Source: Ramazzottius varieornatus
Taxonomy: Eukaryota; Tardigrada; Eutardigrada; Parachela; Ramazzottiidae
Length of the DNA stretch: 64,000 bases
NCBI GenBank assembly: GCA_001949185.1
Contig: BDGG01000010.1
Coordinates: 1,249,773-1,313,772, forward strand
Direction: 5' to 3'
The notes under the pieces were generated by a model. That model worked only from the letters and a program-made list of their open reading frames with translations. It did not search any database and was not told where the DNA came from. The position numbers were made by a program, and so were the translations under genes. Positions 1 through 9,358 of the stretch are shown in pieces; position 1 is the first letter of the stretch; each line of letters begins with the position of its first letter.

Positions 1-68
1 CGATCTGCTTCAGTCGATTACCTTCGTCTCGCTTATTAGAGGTTCGGAAATTATTCCAAGATAATCCA

Positions 69-1632
69 TTACTTTTCTTCGAAATTTACCTCCTTCGTGT
101 GGGACTCTTCGATTCTGGACGTGAGGCCGGCTGGTCCTTCTTCGTACTTCCGTGACTTCTTGTGGACATAGGTGATGCCGTTATGTTCCCCGTGGGTATA
201 TTCCTCTTCGTCCGCATGACCATAATTCCGATCTTCAACTTCGTCGTGAACACTTTCGTGTCCATTCACGGCGTGCGTATGCTCGTTGTACAGAACCACG
301 GCCTTTTCACTTTCCTCCCCACTAACAAAAATTTCGTCCTTTATGCGTGTCTGTCAATAAGAAAAAATGACATCGTTGCCCGCGCATGCAACACAGAAGG
401 AACGAGACAAGTTTCGATTTTGTTCGAACACGGTCTAACAAATTGACAATGCGCGCTTCCTTTGTCCGATTGGTCAAGGCTGCACCCAAGCACCGCGATC
501 AAGGCCGTGCTCAATGGTACTCTCTTCCGTGTTCAAGATTTTAGAGCCTATTACAGGAATAGCTATCCCGCTTCGGAGAAGTACGATGTGACTGCTACCT
601 TTCTGGATCGTTCAATTTTACGGGAGCGCTGGTTCGTTTGAATTTCCTTGAGCTGCCATCCTTCGGGAAGAACTATGGGAAGTTTGTCCGGGTCCAGAGG
701 TACACTGTCCGGCTTGCCGCGAATCTTGACGACTAGGTTTCCGTCCTCACCTACGGTGCACTCGATCTTCCCTGGACCGTTACCGTTGATGGGAACCAAG
801 TCAGTCTGATTGGATAAAAGCCGTTATTAGAAAAAGTTGCACATCAGTCAAAAAAGTGACCAAGCGTGGTTCACTCTTACCGAGGTCTTTTCTCCATCTG
901 GGCCAGTTGATCTCTTTGGCGTTTCCTCACTGTAGGTGTAGACATATTCGATCGGAGGTTGGTTGCTGTCTCCGGAATACTTGTATGAGTCCCGTTTCGT
1001 TCGTTTTTCTGTAATTAGAAATACGGCCGATGATTACCCCAAACTTCACTTCGCACAGCACGTGAACCCGGAAATGGGAAATCAATCGAGAATACTTACC
1101 ATGCCTGGAGGAAGTCTTGTGTTTTACCTAAAATCATGGATAAAATTATGCATCAGATCCACATATCTCACCTGAACAACTACAGTAGTACAGTGGCCAA
1201 ATATCGAATTCAGGGATATCCGCGCACGATGTCTCATTTGATTGATGCGCAGGAAATTTGTTCGATAGTTTAAATTTAGCAGGCAATAAAAATTTTGGTC
1301 GAAACTGCAGGTCGCAGATCATTTATTACAACCTCCGGGTACAGTTACTTATCTAGCTGAAAATCGTAATGGCTTTCTCTTACAACTCTATATCCGCAGT
1401 TCCTTACTTTACCCATACTGTATGCAGCTCAAGAAGTTTCGAGCCTGACATGCTTTCAGCTTTGTAAATTCCGATTTATCTAATATTATTCGATCTGTGT
1501 ATCCTCTGATGCATCACTTAGATAAATGTAGTATCGTGGAAATTTTGTGAAAAAAACCTTCACGTACCTCCAACACTGGCTCTTCGGAATAGCGGTTCCC
1601 GTGATGAGCGATAGGCCGAGCAGGGATAATAG
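69..1632 (-). CDS. Uncharacterised, possibly secreted protein (5' exon not found)
   Basis: Six exons join in phase on the minus strand: 1632-1568, 1304-1172, 1127-1100, 1008-881, 805-599 and 350-69, ending in a stop at 71-69. They encode about 280 residues without the first exon. The first visible exon reads as a hydrophobic stretch (LLSLLGLSLITGTA) like a signal-peptide core, followed by a Cys-containing segment (QCWSFDQNFYC). The middle is basic and Pro/Lys/Asp-rich, and the C-terminus is rich in His and Glu (HADEEEYTHGEHNG). I do not recognise the family. All junctions are GT-AG and every phase agrees, which is the main argument that this is one gene. The exon with the initiating Met was not identified; it probably lies between 1633 and about 2300. 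Secretion is an inference from the hydrophobic segment alone. Confidence 0.55.
1474..1526. repeat. Direct repeat copy 1 (53 bp) with terminal inverted repeats
   Basis: This copy is identical over 53 bp to 1932-1984. The ends are inverted (ATTTATCTAA at the left, TTAGATAAAT at the right), giving a hairpin-ended unit. It lies in an intron of the adjacent minus-strand gene. Confidence 0.85.
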
Positions 1633-1931
1633 CTGTGATGGGTTCTTCCGCGATCACCATGATCGCGAACGTCCAGCAGACTTCCTCCTACGGTTATCTT
1701 AACTCCCAGCAAGCATTTGGTACCTCAAATCAAGACTCCAGTACGTCGAAGCTCCAGCGAATTAGACAACTCGAACTTGGATTCGTTTTGCAACAAACGA
1801 GGAAAGGTGATCGAGAATGTTTAGCGCCGCAGAAGACAAATGCTGTCAATCCGAAGTAGCACATTAGTCATGTGTAACAAAACGAGCGCACTTACGCATC
1901 ACTGGCTCTTGCGTACGTCCATCTTTGCAGC

Positions 1932-1984
1932 ATTTATCTAATATTATTCGATCTGTGTATCCTCTGATGCATCACTTAGATAAA
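1932..1984. repeat. Direct repeat copy 2 (53 bp)
   Basis: Exact copy of 1474-1526, 458 bp away. The inverted end motif TTATCTAA/TTAGATAA is kept. Confidence 0.85.
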
Positions 1985-2551
1985 AGAGAATCGAAAGTCC
2001 TCGTCGGTCAATGGCTTACCGTAGAATAGTTCTATGAGACAAACCACTGAGATGACAGTTGGGAACGCCCTTATGATGGAAAAAGCCCATAACACCCGAG
2101 ATGACCTCAACCTTGGCGGATATGAATTATGTAAAATTTCGAAGAGATTTGTCAGATTATAAAAAGTGGCAACAGTATTAGCTTCCAAAGTAAACAAGAG
2201 CAACTTTGGCGGTAATATTGCTTACCCGATTCTCCTTTAGGACATTGCCGCGACAGATAAAGAGTTCCACTGGATCCTCAAAGTGAGACAAAAACCTAAG
2301 CGAAGAAGGTTTGCAATCATAAATACAAACAGCGCGACTTGTGCTGACTTTAATGTTTTCAGTTGGGTGTACAGTGTCGAAGCGGCACACTGTCAAAGTC
2401 GTGTCAATGTATTCAGAAGAGAAAAAACTACAACACGCCAGACCGGTGTCTCCTTTTGTGGACAACGGTGTAGTATGAGTAATACTGTAGCTCGTAATGC
2501 GTGCTTCGTAATATTACACAAAACGGTTAGAGGTAACCATTGCGAGCTTGC

Positions 2552-2580
2552 ATATTGGCCCGCGGGCGGCGGGCCAATAT
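2552..2580. repeat. Perfect 11-bp-arm GC hairpin
   Basis: Arms ATATTGGCCCG and CGGGCCAATAT flank a 7-base loop. Nothing resembling a poly-T tail or a gene end adjoins it, so its role is unknown. Confidence 0.8.
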
Positions 2581-2938
2581 CGGTAGGCTCGTCGAGTCTT
2601 TCTAATGGTACGTAGATCGCTTCGGAGCGGCTGGCCTACAGACAGCGACTTCGAGCACGAGCACAACAAACTGAACACATTCCAGATGCACAAATCACAG
2701 TCAAATAGGTATACACGTAAGATAAACCATTAGAATACTCCACGCTTGGTCAATCATTCAAAGCCGGGGTCGGAACCGCTATGGTTGTGAAGACACTTGC
2801 CTTCCGTTCGTCATCATCTGCCGCAATAAGATGAATATTCATATCAATGCAGCCTTTGCCAGATTACCGTTAACCAACTTCAACTCATACCTCTGCGGTA
2901 GTTCCGTTGGCGAACTAACCAGGTTCCCGTCTTGTTCT

Positions 2939-3843
2939 TCAAACAGCAGCGAATGGATCAGCTTCGGTGGGGTTCGGTGGGACGGTTTCCTTCTTAATCT
3001 TGCGGGCCTCTTCTTTTGCAGGCTTCTTCGCCAGACTCCTGTCAGAAAAAACATTAAAAATATGTAAGCATTCCCCACAACCACAAACGTAGTGCTCGTA
3101 AGGGCAGAATAGTACAACGAGGACGAAGAACGAACCCTTTTTGTCTGAGGTTTTCGAGATGTTCAGGTAAAGGCGAGTTCCAGTCTGTGCGGGGTTCGTC
3201 GCGGAGCTGCCAGACGTCGTTACTAAGAACATTTGCAACTCGAGTAGCGACCCTTTGCTTCTCGTGAGCGATAATGCTTTTCTGGAACATGCAAAACGGC
3301 ACAGTGCTCACCGGTCAGACGTCAGGGTGTGATATAATGTAACTTAGGTGCTAGCAGCGTAAGACAGTCTTAAGCGAGTGTAGATCTAGACTGTGTTTAC
3401 CACCCACCAGCGCTTGCAAGTCCAACGTGTCCTGGTACTTCACGCAGTTGACGTAGTCTTCCTTCCATTCGGAACAATCCCTTGTCTCGCCAGTTGTGAA
3501 CAGCTGATGGAACTTACCTCGATATGCTACAGAAAGTACCGGAGCAGTCAAATAAGGAAGCTTTATTTCAGCGCTAGTCAACTCAAAGCCATGGCTTTGG
3601 ACCTTTGGTCAAGTGCTCGAAGGACCCCAACGACACTTACAGTTGCAGTCTCTATATTCTTCTTTGTACATCTCACAAGGCCGAATCTGCAATGACAATG
3701 AGTCAACTTGTAATAGCTCCGAATGAGAAAGAATTCACAATTACAAAGTTTAAAGCGCATCCTCATGTCCGGCGTGATTTACAGAAGCTGGAAGCACTTG
3801 CCATCCATCCTCCGTGTACTTTTCTTTCGTCACCTTCCACCAT
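2939..3843 (-). CDS. C22orf39/UPF0545-family small protein
   Basis: Exons on the minus strand are 3843-3820, 3686-3641, 3526-3408, 3281-3136 and 3038-2939 (stop TGA), 144 residues. The core matches the vertebrate C22orf39 family: RPCEMYKEEYRDC, then a GExRxCSEWKEDYVNC segment, then HEKQRVATR and a WNSPLPEHLE motif near the end. The spaced Cys residues (CEMY, DCN, DCSEW, NCV) are in the family's expected places. The C-terminus is Lys-rich (KKPAKEEARK) and ends PTEADPFAAV. In mammals this protein is small and poorly characterised, with a reported role in synaptic plasticity. The first exon is only 24 nt and its junction is the least certain; the start ATG at 3843 was chosen because it gives a phase-0 join. 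Confidence 0.82.
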
Positions 3844-4038
3844 GATCCCGAACCAACTTCCAGGGAAACTTTTGAACACTCCGATCGCGATCCGCCGCCG
3901 ATATCTCGTGCGTGACAAGTGATGAAAGTTCTAAAAACAAAAATCAGTCAACTGTAAACTGTTGAGCAGTAAGGCTAATCAAAATGCATTCGCAATCAAC
4001 GCACCCGGAGAAGCCAACGTGACAACGATTACAAAGTA

Positions 4039-4060
4039 ATGTCATGTCATGTCATGTCAT
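4039..4060. repeat. Short (ATGTC)n microsatellite
   Basis: Four perfect ATGTC units plus a partial unit, upstream of the exonuclease-fold gene. Confidence 0.8.
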
Positions 4061-4430
4061 TGTTTGGGTTTTAGACAGATCGTTATTTGCAAATGGCGGT
4101 TGCTCTAATGCTCTTCGACTGCTAATACTTTCGGCTCTTATTCATTCTGCCTCGTTTTCATCTCTCCAGCGAAGTGCTCCCCATCCTTTTTTTCCAGGAT
4201 CGTTATTCTGGGCATGCTTGAAACAATATCAATGCCGGATACGACGTACAGAATTCTCTTCGCCTGGGCTTCGCTCTTTTCGCTCCGAACAGAAGGTAGT
4301 CAAGGTACGTGTGCCACTCGGAGAGTCTTGTCCAGTTAATTTTATCCGTATATTTCCAAGCGAGACGGTAGGCACGACCCTTATCCCTAGCTGATCTTAT
4401 GGGTTGTTGTGCCTTCCAGGAAAGTAAAGG

Positions 4431-5561
4431 ATGGCATATCCATACTATACGGTCCGAATGCGAAACTCGGTGAGACCGCATCTGATTCCAGCGTCAGAAA
4501 GCAACCTGAATGAGTTCAAGATGGATGCCTATGCTGACGCCGACCTCCACTTTCTGGAATCTGCAACATCTGCGAGCGAAGAGGAATGTGGGCAGACGCT
4601 TTATGCCAAGGATAAGGTCGTCAAGTATTCTCGCCAGTTTGCTTTCCTTAGCTCTCTTGTGCCTGATGACCTACACTCTCCCCTCATGAAGCCATTTGCA
4701 GCTCTGGACTTCGTGACTGATATTCGAGACTTCGATCTGTGCAACAGCCACTCCGATTACCCTCAGCTGTACCTCGTCGTAGACAAGCTCAAAGAGGACA
4801 CTGTTGAGAAGGTCATCCGATATCTTCAGAAGCAGAAAACGCTATCGGTTGCCTTCGTCCAGTCCATACATGAAGAACACGACTTGGGGCCGCTCAAGTC
4901 CGTCCTCGCAGTGGCCTCTTCCCGTATCGTCTTTCTGTTTACTTTACAGTTTTCCACTTTGGCTCGCCGGAAGTATCTTGGAGGCATGTTGACGGATTTT
5001 GGAGTGATGAAAGTTGTCCACAATGCTTCTTCGTTCGAGAAGGACCTGACCGATCTCTTCGGAGTTCAACTTCAGCCCTTCATGGACGTCGCCTTGACTC
5101 AGCGGCAGATTTTGAAGACGGACGGACGGATGTTTTCGTTACAGGACCTCGTCATATATTACGCCAAAGTTTCTCCTACTTTTAGAGAATTAGTCCGTCT
5201 CAACTTTCCGCGTCTTCGGATGGTTGAAAGTTCTTCGAATAGTGTGGCTAACATCCAGTTGGAGGTCGTGGAGAAAGTCGTGTTCCTGCAGGCTATCCAG
5301 AAGTATCAGCTCACAATGTTGATGAAGGAGACTGTTGGTGAGACCAAAGCGGTGGTGGAAGGAGTATACGAGTCTCGTGAGGCGGCGGTGTTCGCAGCTG
5401 AGGAGCGTTATGTGCACAGTGTGCCGGAAAGAACCTCGCCTGTTCGACTGGAATCGGCTGCCTCGACCGACTCAACTGCTTCATCTGGGGAGCACAAGGA
5501 GTGGGAAGATGGACTGGAGGAAGAGTGTTTTAGCAGTGGAACAGCGATCATCGTTGGATAA
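4431..5561 (+). CDS. EXD1/Egalitarian-like 3'-5' exonuclease-fold protein
   Basis: One open exon of 376 codons from ATG 4431 to TAA 5561. A good acceptor (TTCCAG, AG ending at 4419) lies 11 nt before the ATG, so the mRNA probably has a spliced leader or a 5'-UTR exon. Residues about 100-270 fit the layout of DnaQ/RNase D-type exonuclease domains: a beta strand LSVAFV, then VLAVASSRIVFLFTL, then MKVVHNASSFEKDL (motif II position), then FMDVALTQ. The usual Asp-x-Glu of motif I is replaced (AFVQSIHEE), so catalysis is doubtful. Egalitarian and EXD1 are RNA-binding relatives with weak or lost nuclease activity. The C-terminus is acidic and Ser-rich. The family call rests on fold pattern, not close identity, and another exonuclease-like family is possible. 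Confidence 0.55.
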   Translation: MAYPYYTVRMRNSVRPHLIPASESNLNEFKMDAYADADLHFLESATSASEEECGQTLYAKDKVVKYSRQFAFLSSLVPDDLHSPLMKPFAALDFVTDIRDFDLCNSHSDYPQLYLVVDKLKEDTVEKVIRYLQKQKTLSVAFVQSIHEEHDLGPLKSVLAVASSRIVFLFTLQFSTLARRKYLGGMLTDFGVMKVVHNASSFEKDLTDLFGVQLQPFMDVALTQRQILKTDGRMFSLQDLVIYYAKVSPTFRELVRLNFPRLRMVESSSNSVANIQLEVVEKVVFLQAIQKYQLTMLMKETVGETKAVVEGVYESREAAVFAAEERYVHSVPERTSPVRLESAASTDSTASSGEHKEWEDGLEEECFSSGTAIIVG

Positions 5562-6033
5562 GACACAGTACGAACTAAGACCAGTCGCTAAGATCATGGA
5601 CGTTAGTCTTTTGAACAGTTTTCCGACACTGTTGATCCTACTAATATTTGTGTTATTTTTTCGGAATTTTCTGCGAAAGTTGACAAATATTTTTCAAATT
5701 TTCACGCTTTAGGTAATATTCAATTCAAATTGTGATCTATCCGTACAAAAGTTCCCGGCACAATGATACGGCCAGTCTGGGAGATTACTCGCCTTTTTCT
5801 CAAAAGTTTATCGACGATTTTTTGTTTACCAGTTTATTCTGGAATAATTATTGTGACTATCGTTCTTCGACAAAATTGATGTGTGAACGCCCCTGGAATG
5901 TTTCCTTAGGAACTCACCCATTTTGTTCACGTGACGCAGGTGAACAAAGACGATCGCAGGCTTAATCTGTTTGGAATTTGGTTTCGAACAGTTTTTCCGG
6001 CACTGGTTCTCTGAAGTGAACATTTGAAGAGTG

Positions 6034-9000
6034 ATGGCTTCGAGACCGTCGAAGAGCACAGCAACAGCTGGCGGTAGGGTCGATGCAGGGGCAGCGGGAG
6101 ACTCAGCCAAGCCTTTATTAGGAAGTCTAGCCACTCCACGAGGAAGTATCAAGCCTCCACCTCGGCAGATTACTATTGACCCAAACATTGGGCTTCCGTC
6201 GCTGGAGCCACACGCTGATGAGCCTCATGGAATATGGTACACCGTCAGGAAGTCGATCCGTGGTACATCACAGAACGTCAGAATAATATTTCTGTGGTCA
6301 AATTGTGCCATACTTACGCTTTCCACTTTTCCGGTTAGGGTTTTGGGCGACGAGAGAAACGGAAGACACTACAACCAATCGGGGGTTATACATCCGAACA
6401 ACGCTGCGAGAGCTCTTCGTGTATCTCATGTTCCTGATTACGACCCTCGTTAGTATGCTTTCAATTTATTGTTTTGGTTTCCGCTCCTTCTAACAGCCGG
6501 TTAAATTCGCTCTGTTGTTCGTCACAGTGACTTTCGGATCCACAAGTCCAACGATGTTCTACCTGACGCAAGCTCTCACTAACGTATTCGTCACGCCCTT
6601 CAAGGAACTGAATAAGTTCGACGATTTGTTCGCGGTAATGTGTGCGCCAGCCGCTCTTGTCAATCTGTCGATGGGTGGTCTCAAACTATTTTTCTTTGCA
6701 GTACTACAAAGGTTCGATGATGGATGGCTTGTACTGGGAGAACTGGTATAACAATGACAGTGCGGTTGAGAAGGATGGCATTATCTACTACGCAAATCGT
6801 GTACTGGGCGTACCACGGATGCGACAGTTCCGTGTTTCCAACAAGAGCTGCGCAATACCCTTGGAGTTCCATGAAATCATCGAAGAATGCTACGGAGACT
6901 TCTCCTCGGCCACTGAGAGCAAAGACGCGTTTGGGAATGGCTCTTACACGAACGACTCTGCGTGAGTGTCCTTGCTATAATCTCTCTCGTGCCAGATGTA
7001 TGAAGCTACACGTCGTGCTCTTTTTGCTTTTCCAGGTGGATATACCGCGAAGCGAACGAAACTGGCATGAGCTCACACAGGGGAAAGTTAGCCTCCTACG
7101 ATGGAGGAGGATATGTTCAGGACTTGAACCTAACGAAAGATGTATCGGAGGCCTTGATCAAGGACCTTGAGAAGGGTCGCTGGCTGGATCAGGCTACAAG
7201 AGCGGTATTGGTGGATTTCACGGTCTACAACGTAAACCTGAACCTCTTCGCGACCATAAGGTAAACCGTGGTTGGAGGCTTTTTTTGATTTTGTTGGACC
7301 TTACCCATCACGGATCGTTTCCAGGCTGTGCACGGAAGTCCCTCCAACAGGTGGTCTGGTTCAGTCGTCCGAAATTCGCACCATCAAGCTTCTGAAGTAC
7401 CAGACAAAGCGGGACTATACCGTCCTGGCTTTTGAATGCATGTTTGTCATATTCATTTTATACTACATCGGGGAAGAAGTGATCGAAGTGAGCAAGCTCA
7501 AAGTTCGGTACTTTAAGTCCTTCTGGAACGTCTTGGATATCTCGGTGCTGACCTGCGCTGTTATCTGCGTCGGCTTTAGCATAAACCATTACTTCCTGGT
7601 ACGGGAATCGACATCCTCCCAGCCTTCTTTTCTCGTATTAGACATGGCTGCAATACGTTTTAGGTACACGAGACGTTGAGTGCTCTCCTTGATATCCACG
7701 ACAGATATGTGGACTTTGAATACCTCAGCTTCTACCAAGTTATGTTGACAAACTCTATGGCAGTAACCGTCTTCTTCGCTTGGATAAAGGTAGGCGGATA
7801 GCGCAAAGCCGCAGAGGTACTTCATTCGATACATGTTACAATTTTTGATGGTTCGTTATAGCTATTCAAGTACCTCAGCTTCAACAAGACCATGATGCAG
7901 CTCAGCTTGACCCTAGGAAGAGCCGCCAAAGACATTGCCAGTTTCTCCATAATGTTCTTTATCGTGTTCTTCGCTTTCGCGCAGCTGGGGTTCTTCCTCT
8001 TCGGTACGCAGGTATTTACATTCATATGTTCTGGATCTCTGTAAGAATTGGAAAGTGCCGGTAAGATCTGTCTGTTCTCTCTGTAGTTGAATGCATTCCA
8101 GGATTTCGGATCTTCCTGCTTCACCTTACTGCGGACTATCTTGGGTGATTTCGATTTTGAGAAGCTTCAAGCAGCAAACCGCGTTCTTGGGCCTATTTTC
8201 TTCTTCGTGTACATCTTCTTTGTCTTCTTTGTGCTTCTAAACATGTTTCTTGCCATCATCAACGAGACTTACTCGGTCGTGAAGGAGGATCTTGCTTCCA
8301 AGCCCAACGATTTTGAAATAACCGATTATCTGAAGCGAGGTTTCAACCGAGTCTTACGAGCTCTCCACATCCGTCGACTCCAGCGGTGGCAAAAGAAGAC
8401 CAGCATGAAGTTCTTTGTAGAAGACAAGGCTCTAAAGCAGAAAGCTCAGATGGAACTGGAGAAATGGGAAGACGACTTGAAACATCGAGGATATACAGAC
8501 GAGGAAATTGTCGAAGTGTTCGGGAAGACTTCGTCGAGCGAACCTTTCCCTGTAAGGCGGATTACTCCCAGATCATGATCGAACTCAAGTCTGTTCTAGC
8601 GGACTGTTAAAGCTATGTTGATGGTTTGACCACTATTTTACTTATCTAGGAAGGTGAAAGTGATGAACAAACGCAAACCGGAACTTCGGAGAACGTTGTC
8701 GAGTAAGTTGAGTTCCACCAAATTTTTTTGTCGCAAACTCTTATTCAAAATATTCAATTTCAGGCTAGAACGTCGAGTGAAGAAACTAGAAGCAGCTCTG
8801 ACCGCCATCTTAGGACACTTTGACAGTTCCTTAGCCAAGCTGGAAGTCATGGAGAAGGCCAAGCAAAGCCGTGACAAGAAGCTGGACGTTATCATCGACA
8901 ACCTGGACGGCGTAAGTCTATAGCCCAGAAGCTTTCTACACCGACCACTGTACTTGGCTTCTTCCATTGCAGGGGAAATTCCACAAGCAAGAGCGGAAAG

Positions 9001-9107
9001 AGGAGCTGGTTCGAGAAGACCAAGCACGTCAGCGCAAAAAGAAGCAAAATGTTCCTACCACTCGTTCCGACACTGGTCTCACGAATACTCGAAAAACTTC
9101 TCAATAA
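6034..9107 (+). CDS. Pkd2: Polycystin-2, TRPP-family cation channel
   Basis: Twelve exons: 6034-6262, 6339-6448, 6497-6634, 6702-6961, 7036-7260, 7325-7598, 7664-7789, 7862-8011, 8087-8551, 8650-8702, 8764-8911, 8973-9107; 770 residues. It is a Ca2+-permeable channel of cilia and ER. Visible landmarks are TM1 ([14 protein letters not shown]), the long extracellular polycystin domain ([36 protein letters not shown]), TM2-TM5, the S4-S5 region ([12 protein letters not shown]), a pore helix/filter region near [14 protein letters not shown], and TM6 ([14 protein letters not shown]). A C-terminal coiled coil ([12 protein letters not shown]) fits the family's trimerisation segment. The EF-hand seen in vertebrate PKD2 between TM6 and the coiled coil is not recognisable. 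The intron at 6449-6496 is only 48 nt. It converges on eEF2, 251 bp between stops. Confidence 0.96.
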
Positions 9108-9198
9108 CTTTTGTCGTATCTGGTGATAATGTTTTCGTTTTACTGTAAAAACGACAGAGTAAAAATGAAAGAGAGGAAGAGAAGCGTATGTCATTATG

Positions 9199-9204
9199 AA
9201 TAAA
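9199..9204 (+). promoter_or_regulatory. Poly(A) signal AATAAA for polycystin-2
   Basis: AATAAA, 91 nt after the polycystin-2 stop, in the short gap before the convergent eEF2 stop. Confidence 0.6.
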
Positions 9205-9358
9205 AGTCATAATATAATTATTAGAGAAGCGAAGCACAGAAAACACATGAATATTTTTCCTTTTCCTTTCGATATTTCCTCCAAGAGTCGAGCAAATGAT
9301 AAGCTTGAAGAAAAGAAAGCGATTTATCAAAAAGCCCACAAAACCGACCGACTTTAAT

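Larger units (their letters stand above)
1633..2938. other. Gap between genes; hairpin and direct repeat only
   Basis: No supported exon seen. It holds the second 53-bp repeat copy and a GC-rich perfect hairpin at 2552-2580. The missing 5' exon of the upstream-reading minus gene may lie here. Confidence 0.5.

Noticed and set aside
1490-1527. Hammerhead-like CTGATG core inside the 53-bp repeat
   Set aside because: The matching GAAA segment and three-stem layout are missing.
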